DNA of 47,478 nt, taken from the NCBI GenBank assembly GCA_902531755.1, contig CACAFI010000008.1, positions 1-47,478 of the forward strand, written 5' to 3'. Origin of the DNA: an uncultured Alphaproteobacteria bacterium. Lineage in GTDB: Bacteria; Pseudomonadota; Alphaproteobacteria; Rhodobacterales; Rhodobacteraceae. The notes under the pieces are model-generated. The model saw only the letters and a list, made by a program, of their open reading frames with translations, did no database searches and was not told where the DNA came from. Position numbers and translations under genes: made by a program. This document shows, one piece after another, positions 42,314 through 47,478 of this stretch. Every line of letters starts with the position of its first letter. Positions within the stretch are counted from its first letter, which is position 1.

Positions 42314-43558
42314 CTATATAATAACTATGTTAAAATGTCTCTTTTTCCCAATTGATAATTTTTGAGGATCAGTAAACGTATCTTTTTCAAACTTCTCAGT
42401 AATATCGTGTATTAATTTCCCTTCTAGCTTTACCGCTTTTTCATTTACTAATCTCCTTGCCTCTTTCCCTGATTTCACCATGCCCGACATAGTCATTAGT
42501 TGAGTAATAGAAATAATTTTAGGACAATCCTGTGCATTAATTTCAATTGTTGGTAGTTTAGACGACCCAATATTTTCGCTAAAAACCGCCTTGGAGGTTT
42601 GAGATGCATCATTAGCTTTTATTTTTCCATGACAAATGGTGGTGATCTCATTTGCTAGAATGATTTTAGTTTCATTTAGGTGATGCCCTTTCTTGGAGGT
42701 CAGTTCTTTAATTTTCTCGGTAGAAAACTCAGTGAAAAGAAGAAGAAACTTTTCTATATCATCGTCATCACAATTCCGCCAAAATTGCCAAAATTCGTAA
42801 GGAGAGAGATTTTCTTCATTTAACCATACAGCGCCATTTGATGATTTACCCATTTTTTCACCAGCAGAGTTTGTTAATAACGGTGAAGTCAAGCCAAAAA
42901 GCTTTTTACCGTTAATCCGCCTAGTTAATTCAATGCCATTTACTATATTGCCCCACTGATCAGACCCGCCCATCTGAAGAATGCATTTATGGTCTTTGTT
43001 TAATTTGTAAAAGTCATATCCTTGCAAAATCATATAATTAAACTCTAGAAAACTGAGGGGGTCATTTTTTTGCAGCCTACTTTTAACTGACTCGAAGCTG
43101 AGCATTCGGTTGATTGAAAAATGCTTTCCAATATCCCTAAGAAACTCTAAGTAATTTAATTTACTTAGCCACTCATCATTATTTAGCATAAGTGCACCAG
43201 GAAAATCAGGTGAAAATTTGATATATTTTGAGAATATTGATTTGAGACTAAGTAAATTAGTATTTATTGTGTTATTATTTATTAAAGGTCTCTCTGTTTT
43301 TCTAAATGAAGGATCCCCTATCTTCGTAGTTCCGCCTCCTAACAAAGTTATCACTCTGTGCCCATCTTTCTGAAACCATCTTAACATCATTATATTCATG
43401 AGATGGCCCACATGAAGAGAGGAAGCAGTCGCATCGTAGCCTATATAACAGGTAACTTTTGATGCGTTCAACAAGTCATCAAGACCCGTTAAATCTGTGC
43501 AGTCATTAATAAAGCCACGGGTTTTTAAATTATTCAGAAGATTACTTTTTAACATCAA
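42314..43558 (-). CDS. tyrS: Tyrosyl-tRNA synthetase
   Basis: TyrS charges tRNA-Tyr. The 414-residue class I synthetase has YIGYDATASSLHVGHLMN (38-55) with HVGH in place of HIGH, the tyrosine-binding YMILQGYDF, LQMGGSDQWGNI, KMGKSSNG as the KMSKS loop, and a C-terminal S4 domain (GMVKSGKEARRLVNEKAVKLEG). It is 11 bp downstream of the alpha/beta hydrolase gene on the same strand. Location next to a suf operon is frequent in Alphaproteobacteria. Confidence 0.97.
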   Translation of the reverse strand: MMLKSNLLNNLKTRGFINDCTDLTGLDDLLNASKVTCYIGYDATASSLHVGHLMNIMMLRWFQKDGHRVITLLGGGTTKIGDPSFRKTERPLINNNTINTNLLSLKSIFSKYIKFSPDFPGALMLNNDEWLSKLNYLEFLRDIGKHFSINRMLSFESVKSRLQKNDPLSFLEFNYMILQGYDFYKLNKDHKCILQMGGSDQWGNIVNGIELTRRINGKKLFGLTSPLLTNSAGEKMGKSSNGAVWLNEENLSPYEFWQFWRNCDDDDIEKFLLLFTEFSTEKIKELTSKKGHHLNETKIILANEITTICHGKIKANDASQTSKAVFSENIGSSKLPTIEINAQDCPKIISITQLMTMSGMVKSGKEARRLVNEKAVKLEGKLIHDITEKFEKDTFTDPQKLSIGKKRHFNIVII

Positions 43559-43569
43559 CCTACATAAAT

Positions 43570-44238
43570 TTATAAATCTGACCTTGTAGCAAGGTATTCA
43601 TTAACTGCTTTTGTCATTTCCCCTTCGAAGTTGGTAAAAAAATGATCAGCACCTTCAATCTCTTTATGAGAAACTTGAATCCCTTTTTGAAGTTTTAATC
43701 TATCTGATAAGCCTTTAATATCAGATGGAGGTACAAGACGATCTAAACTGCCATTGATAATCAACCCTGAGGAAGGGCAGGGAGCCAAAAAGCTAAAGTC
43801 ATATGAATTTGCGGGGGGAGAAACTGATATAAAACCACTTATTTCTGGTCTTCTCATTAAAAGCTGCATCCCTATCCATGAGCCAAAGGAAAAGCCAACC
43901 ACCCAACAAGCACTGGAATTTGGGGTATTTGCTTGTAGAAAATCTAAAGCTGATGCTGCATCTGCTAACTCTCCTAATCCATCGTCAAATGCTCCTTCGC
44001 TCTTGCCTACTCCTCTAAAATTAAACCTTAGGCAAGTAAACCCAAGGTTGAAGAAACAGTAATGAAGATTATAGACAACTTTATTATTCATTGTGCCGCC
44101 GAACTTTGGATGCGGGTGTAGTAATATTGCTACAGGAGCATCGTCATTCTTTTGAGGGTGGAATCTGCCTTCTAGCCTGCCACCCGGGCCTGATATGTTC
44201 ACTTCGGGCATTGAAGTTCCTTTACTAATCGATGTCAT
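43570..44238 (-). CDS. Alpha/beta hydrolase
   Basis: This is a small serine hydrolase of the type found beside alphaproteobacterial suf operons. The 222 residues have an oxyanion-loop LLHPHPKFGGTMNN, FNFRGVGKSEG (the 'RGxGxS' strand), the nucleophile elbow GFSFGSW, the acid in NGSLDRLVPP and the His in GADHFF. There is no signal peptide. Substrate is unknown. It is divergent from iscR; the 74-bp region between holds the dyad described separately. It is probably cotranscribed with tyrS. Confidence 0.88.
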   Translation of the reverse strand: MTSISKGTSMPEVNISGPGGRLEGRFHPQKNDDAPVAILLHPHPKFGGTMNNKVVYNLHYCFFNLGFTCLRFNFRGVGKSEGAFDDGLGELADAASALDFLQANTPNSSACWVVGFSFGSWIGMQLLMRRPEISGFISVSPPANSYDFSFLAPCPSSGLIINGSLDRLVPPSDIKGLSDRLKLQKGIQVSHKEIEGADHFFTNFEGEMTKAVNEYLATRSDL

Positions 44239-44251
44239 ACAGTTACTAATT

Positions 44252-44271
44252 GCTTGACCTCTAAGTCAAGC
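44252..44271. promoter_or_regulatory. Dyad over the probable iscR promoter (candidate IscR operator)
   Basis: GCTTGAC-CTCTAA-GTCAAGC has perfect 7-bp arms. It overlaps a TTGACC -35-like element (44254-44259), with a poor -10 (TAAACA, 44277) 17 bp on. Its GAC...GTC core and A/T-rich middle resemble IscR type 1 sites, but the spacer is one base shorter. It lies 41 bp before the iscR ATG, a natural place for autorepression. Confidence 0.5.
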
Positions 44272-44312
44272 TATTTTAAACATAAAAAGCATTTTATTTA
44301 TAAATTTTAAGC

Positions 44313-44765
44313 ATGAGACTGAGTACTAAAGGCAAATACGCATTAATAGCAATGGCATATATTGCTAGGAAAGATTTTTGCTCAAAAGTATCAGTAGCTG
44401 AGATTTCCAACGAACTTGGTATATCGCAGACATACCTAGAGCAACTTTTTATGAAATTGCGTAAAGCGCATTTAGTCAAAGCGATTAGAGGAGCTTCGGG
44501 TGGATTTAGCCTAAATTTACATCCTAAGGATATAAGGATCCATGATATTATGGAAGCTGTTGATGAAAATTTCGCGGCTGTCTCAAGTGAGAATAGATAC
44601 AACACAAAAATTTTGCCAAAACCTTCTGAGCTAATTTTAACAGAAAAATTCTGGGAACAGTTTTCTTCTCAAGTTTATCTGTTCTTGCATAATATTTCAC
44701 TAGAAGACGTAGCTTCCGACGCCATGGAGCCTTGTCAAGCAGTATCAAGCTTCGAAAAAGCTTAA
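44313..44765 (+). CDS. Rrf2-family regulator (IscR-like) lacking the cluster cysteines
   Basis: IscR represses or activates Fe-S genes according to cluster state. The 150 residues have the winged helix of Rrf2 proteins: MRLSTKGKYALIAMAYIA, VAEISNELGISQTYLEQLF (28-46), KLRKAHLVKAIRGASGGFSL (48-67). The usual C-x(5)-C-x(5)-C cluster loop (residues about 92-108) contains no cysteine; the only two are Cys23 and Cys141. It may sense clusters by other residues or act without a cluster. It leads the suf operon: its stop codon overlaps the next start (TAATG). Confidence 0.9.
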   Translation: MRLSTKGKYALIAMAYIARKDFCSKVSVAEISNELGISQTYLEQLFMKLRKAHLVKAIRGASGGFSLNLHPKDIRIHDIMEAVDENFAAVSSENRYNTKILPKPSELILTEKFWEQFSSQVYLFLHNISLEDVASDAMEPCQAVSSFEKA

Positions 44766-45835
44766 TGACGCTTTTGCATAATGGCAGACGATATTTTGAT
44801 TGGAATGCAAGTTCTTTGTTGTGTGAAAATTCGCGAAAGAGTATAATCTCAAATTTGGATTTGATAGGTAATGCAAGTTCAATTCACTCTGAGGGTAGAG
44901 AAGCAAGAAATATTATCGAGTGTTCAAGAGACGAGGTGATGGATCTTCTAGGTCTTAATGAGGGTAAAATAATTTTTACGTCCGGCGCGTCAGAGTCTGC
45001 AGCTCTATTTTTACACAACAAAAATTTGGAATGCTCAGCTATCGAGCATGATTGTGTTAAAAAGTGGTGTAATGTATCTTTACCAGTTATGAAAAATGGT
45101 CTTGTTCCATTAAAAAAGGCTAAACACAAAAAAGCCTTACAAATTGCTAATTCTGAGACTGGTATATTACAAAAAGTACCAAAAGGTATAGCGTGCACTG
45201 ATGCAGTTCAAGCTGTTGGTAAAATTAATTGTAAACTAGACGAAATTAAGCCTAATGCACTATTCTTAGCCTCACATAAAGTTTGTGGTCCAAAAGGGGT
45301 AGGATTACTTTTCGTCGAACATGAAGATTTAATCGAACCTTTAATCGTAGGGGGAAATCAAGAGTTTGGGTTAAGAGGAGGAACAGAAAATTTTATGCTT
45401 ATTGCTGCATTTTCTAAAGCTTTAGCCTATTCTTTGAAATTAGTTAAGGATGGAGTATGGCAAGAAATTGAAGTTCTCAGAAATATGTTAGAAAGTGAAG
45501 TTAGAGATATTTCAAAAAACACCATAGTGGTTGGAGAAGAAGAAAAAAGACTCCCAAACACATCCTGTTTAATTACCCCAGGGTGGAAAGGCGAGAACCA
45601 GGTGATTGCTCTAGATCTTGAAGGCTTCAGTGTCTCATCAGGTACTGCGTGTTCATCTGGAAAATTAAGTGAACTAAGCTTACTAAAAGAAATGGCATAT
45701 AGCGAAGATCTAGCAGATTGTTCATTACGAATATCCTTGGGACCTAATACAAAAAAAAGTGATATTGAAGCCTTTATTTTCTCATGGAAACAATTATATT
45801 CAAGACATCAAGGAAGATGGGATTCAGAAAAATGA
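44765..45835 (+). CDS. Cysteine desulfurase of the SUF operon (NifS/IscS-type)
   Basis: The enzyme supplies sulfur for Fe-S clusters (and MnmA) by removing it from cysteine with PLP. From the ATG at 44765 it has 356 residues. Features are YFDWNASS at the start, [13 protein letters not shown] Lys172 in [24 protein letters not shown], and the active-site Cys296 in SSGTACSSG, placing it in group I (IscS/NifS) rather than SufS. A longer frame from 44732 would overlap iscR by 34 bp; the TAATG junction favours the ATG. It overlaps sufB by 4 bp. Confidence 0.93.
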   Translation: MTLLHNGRRYFDWNASSLLCENSRKSIISNLDLIGNASSIHSEGREARNIIECSRDEVMDLLGLNEGKIIFTSGASESAALFLHNKNLECSAIEHDCVKKWCNVSLPVMKNGLVPLKKAKHKKALQIANSETGILQKVPKGIACTDAVQAVGKINCKLDEIKPNALFLASHKVCGPKGVGLLFVEHEDLIEPLIVGGNQEFGLRGGTENFMLIAAFSKALAYSLKLVKDGVWQEIEVLRNMLESEVRDISKNTIVVGEEEKRLPNTSCLITPGWKGENQVIALDLEGFSVSSGTACSSGKLSELSLLKEMAYSEDLADCSLRISLGPNTKKSDIEAFIFSWKQLYSRHQGRWDSEK

Positions 45836-47352
45836 TAGATGATTATGAAGTAAGAGAGGCAATTGACAAAGATACGCTTTCTACGGTCAAGTCAGTTGGA
45901 GAAACATACAAGTATGGGTTCTCTACAGATATAGAGACCGAATATGCTCCTCTAGGATTAAATGAAGATATTGTCAGGCTTATTTCAACAAAAAACAATG
46001 AACCCGAGTGGATGCTCGAATGGCGCCTTAAAGCCTATAATAGATGGAAGAAACTTAAACAACCAGATTGGGCACTATTAAAAATTCCTGAGATCGACTT
46101 TCAAGACCAATATTACTATGCTAGACCCGCTAATATGAAAGAAAAGCCCAAAAGTTTGGATGAAGTGGATCCCAAACTTTTGGAGACTTACTCGAAGCTT
46201 GGAATTCCACTAACGGAGCAAAAAAAGCTGGCTGGAATAATAGAAGAAAATCCTAATGAAAGACCAACAGATCGTAAGGTAGCAGTTGATGCTGTTTTTG
46301 ACAGTGTTTCTGTAGGAACAACCTTCAAGGAGGAGTTAAAATCTGCAGGAGTTATCTTTTGTTCAATATCAGAAGCCATCCAAGAATACCCTGAGTTAGT
46401 TCAAAAATATTTAGGATCGGTTGTTCCTATATCAGATAACTTTTTCGCTTGTCTCAACTCTGCGGTGTTTTCTGACGGATCTTTTGTGTACGTTCCCGAC
46501 GGAGTAAGATGTCCAATGGAGTTATCAACCTACTTCAGAATCAATGCTGAAAATACTGGACAATTTGAGAGAACTTTAATTATTGCAGATAAGAACTCCT
46601 ACGTAAGTTACCTTGAAGGCTGTACTGCGCCACAAAGAGATGAAAGCCAGTTGCACGCAGCAGTGGTAGAACTCGTAATTCTCCAAGATGCAGAGATAAA
46701 ATATTCGACAGTTCAAAACTGGTTTCCAGGAGATGAAAATGGGGTTGGTGGAATTTACAATTTTGTTACCAAACGAGCAGATTGTAGGGAAGATAATTCT
46801 AAGGTAATGTGGACGCAGGTTGAGACTGGTTCTGCAATAACCTGGAAGTACCCATCGTGTGTTCTAAAAGGTAATAATTCATCTGGAGAATTCTATTCCA
46901 TAGCCATTACAAATAATATGCAACAGGCCGATACAGGTACGAAGATGATACATCTTGGTAAAAATACAAATAGCAGAATTGTGTCTAAGGGGATTAGCGC
47001 TGGGAAAGCTCAAAATACATACAGGGGGCTTGTACAAATTGGAAGTAGATCTAAAGATTCAAGAAATTTTACTCAATGTGACAGTCTGCTTATTGGCAAT
47101 AAATGTGGAGCACACACAGTTCCCTATATAGAGGTAAATAATAATAGTGCACGAGCAGAACATGAAGCCACGACTTCAAAGGTTGATGAAGATCAACTCT
47201 TTTATTGTATGCAAAGGGGTATTGGAGAGGAAGATGCTGTAGCACTTATTGTTAACGGGTTTTGTAAAGAGGTGTTGCAAGCACTGCCTATGGAGTTTGC
47301 TATGGAAGCTCAAAAATTGGTGGCTATTTCATTAGAAGGATCTGTTGGCTGA
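45832..47352 (+). CDS. sufB: Fe-S cluster assembly protein SufB
   Basis: SufB is the scaffold of the SufBCD complex on which clusters are built. From the ATG at 45832 the protein has 506 residues; the frame is open to 45784 but that would overlap the desulfurase by 52 bp, whereas the chosen start makes an ATGA junction. Motifs: [58 protein letters not shown] with conserved Cys, and [17 protein letters not shown]; the C-terminal [11 protein letters not shown] and [15 protein letters not shown] are typical. sufC follows 1 bp later. Confidence 0.97.
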   Translation: MIDDYEVREAIDKDTLSTVKSVGETYKYGFSTDIETEYAPLGLNEDIVRLISTKNNEPEWMLEWRLKAYNRWKKLKQPDWALLKIPEIDFQDQYYYARPANMKEKPKSLDEVDPKLLETYSKLGIPLTEQKKLAGIIEENPNERPTDRKVAVDAVFDSVSVGTTFKEELKSAGVIFCSISEAIQEYPELVQKYLGSVVPISDNFFACLNSAVFSDGSFVYVPDGVRCPMELSTYFRINAENTGQFERTLIIADKNSYVSYLEGCTAPQRDESQLHAAVVELVILQDAEIKYSTVQNWFPGDENGVGGIYNFVTKRADCREDNSKVMWTQVETGSAITWKYPSCVLKGNNSSGEFYSIAITNNMQQADTGTKMIHLGKNTNSRIVSKGISAGKAQNTYRGLVQIGSRSKDSRNFTQCDSLLIGNKCGAHTVPYIEVNNNSARAEHEATTSKVDEDQLFYCMQRGIGEEDAVALIVNGFCKEVLQALPMEFAMEAQKLVAISLEGSVG

Positions 47353-47353
47353 C

Positions 47354-47478
47354 ATGCTAAAAATTGATGATTTAAAGGTCTCTTTGGAAGAAGAAAAAAA
47401 GCAGATTATTAAAGGTTTAACGCTTTCAATTAATCCAGGTGAAGTACATGCTATAATGGGCCCAAATGGATCTGGAAA
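47354..47478 (+). CDS. sufC: Fe-S assembly ATPase SufC, 5' part (cut by the window edge)
   Basis: The reading frame starts 1 bp after the sufB stop and encodes [18 protein letters not shown] and then [20 protein letters not shown], the N-terminus of SufC through most of the Walker A motif (GPNGSG followed by the expected K at the edge). SufC is the ABC-type ATPase that drives the SufB-SufD scaffold. Forty-one complete codons are visible. GAAGGA, inside the end of sufB, can serve as the ribosome binding site. Confidence 0.93.
   Translation, partial: MLKIDDLKVSLEEEKKQIIKGLTLSINPGEVHAIMGPNGSG

Overview
The window is an AT-rich stretch of a bacterial chromosome, most likely a marine alphaproteobacterium with a compact genome. 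This rests on the set of alphaproteobacterial families (a DUF1476/F1-ATPase zeta-type protein, the ccmF-ccmH pair in the cycK-cycL arrangement, a NifU-like scaffold of the alphaproteobacterial type, an IscR-like regulator in front of a NifS-type desulfurase and sufBC, and a pyrrolysine-free MttB homologue), on very short or overlapping gene junctions and on low G+C. I cannot fix the order or genus from sequence alone. UGA is an ordinary stop codon here (uvrA, sufB).

Region 1 (1-8.3 kb) is accessory. It starts with the N-terminus of a cytochrome P450 running off the left edge, then an M20 amidohydrolase, DUF924, DUF952 and cytochrome b561 genes. Next come a decayed zinc-binding dehydrogenase, an FkbM and a CmoA-like methyltransferase, a Sel1-repeat protein whose signal peptide is cut off by a T10 tract, and a serine recombinase. 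Last is a 1.2-kb segment bounded by a duplication of the guaA 3' end. That segment looks like an integrated mini-island or its scar; it holds two translationally overlapping small genes, the second disrupted by an in-frame TGA and a frameshift.

Region 2 (8.3-22.2 kb) is mostly housekeeping: guaA, an MttB-family gene meeting tpiA stop-to-stop, sufT-sufA, tgt, lon, tRNA-Val(TAC), tRNA-Asp(GTC), a PanB-like gene, a YbaK-type deacylase, the zeta-type protein, pncA, an IalB-like secreted protein, a Sir2-like protein and msrPQ. lon carries two opposite homopolymer frameshifts. Together with the T10 case this makes local sequence error a real possibility.

Region 3 (22.2-44.2 kb) holds two unknown genes, ccmF-ccmH plus a small unknown, yaaA, mnmA, ligA-recG, a 38-codon membrane-peptide ORF, a NifU-like scaffold, hisI, trmFO-gyrA-ssb, uvrA, coaD, two tandem cyclophilins (one cytoplasmic, one exported), tyrS and an alpha/beta hydrolase.

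Region 4 (44.2 kb to the end) is the SUF operon iscR-sufS-like-sufB-sufC, cut off inside sufC at the Walker A motif. The Fe-S genes of the window are split over three places (12.2-12.9, 32.3-32.7 and 44.3-47.5 kb). The IscR-like regulator lacks the usual three-cysteine cluster site, and a perfect 7-bp-arm dyad sits over its probable promoter.

I found no CRISPR array, rRNA gene, recognisable riboswitch or convincing new multi-gene defence system. The best candidate for something undescribed is the guaA-end mini-island and its two small genes.
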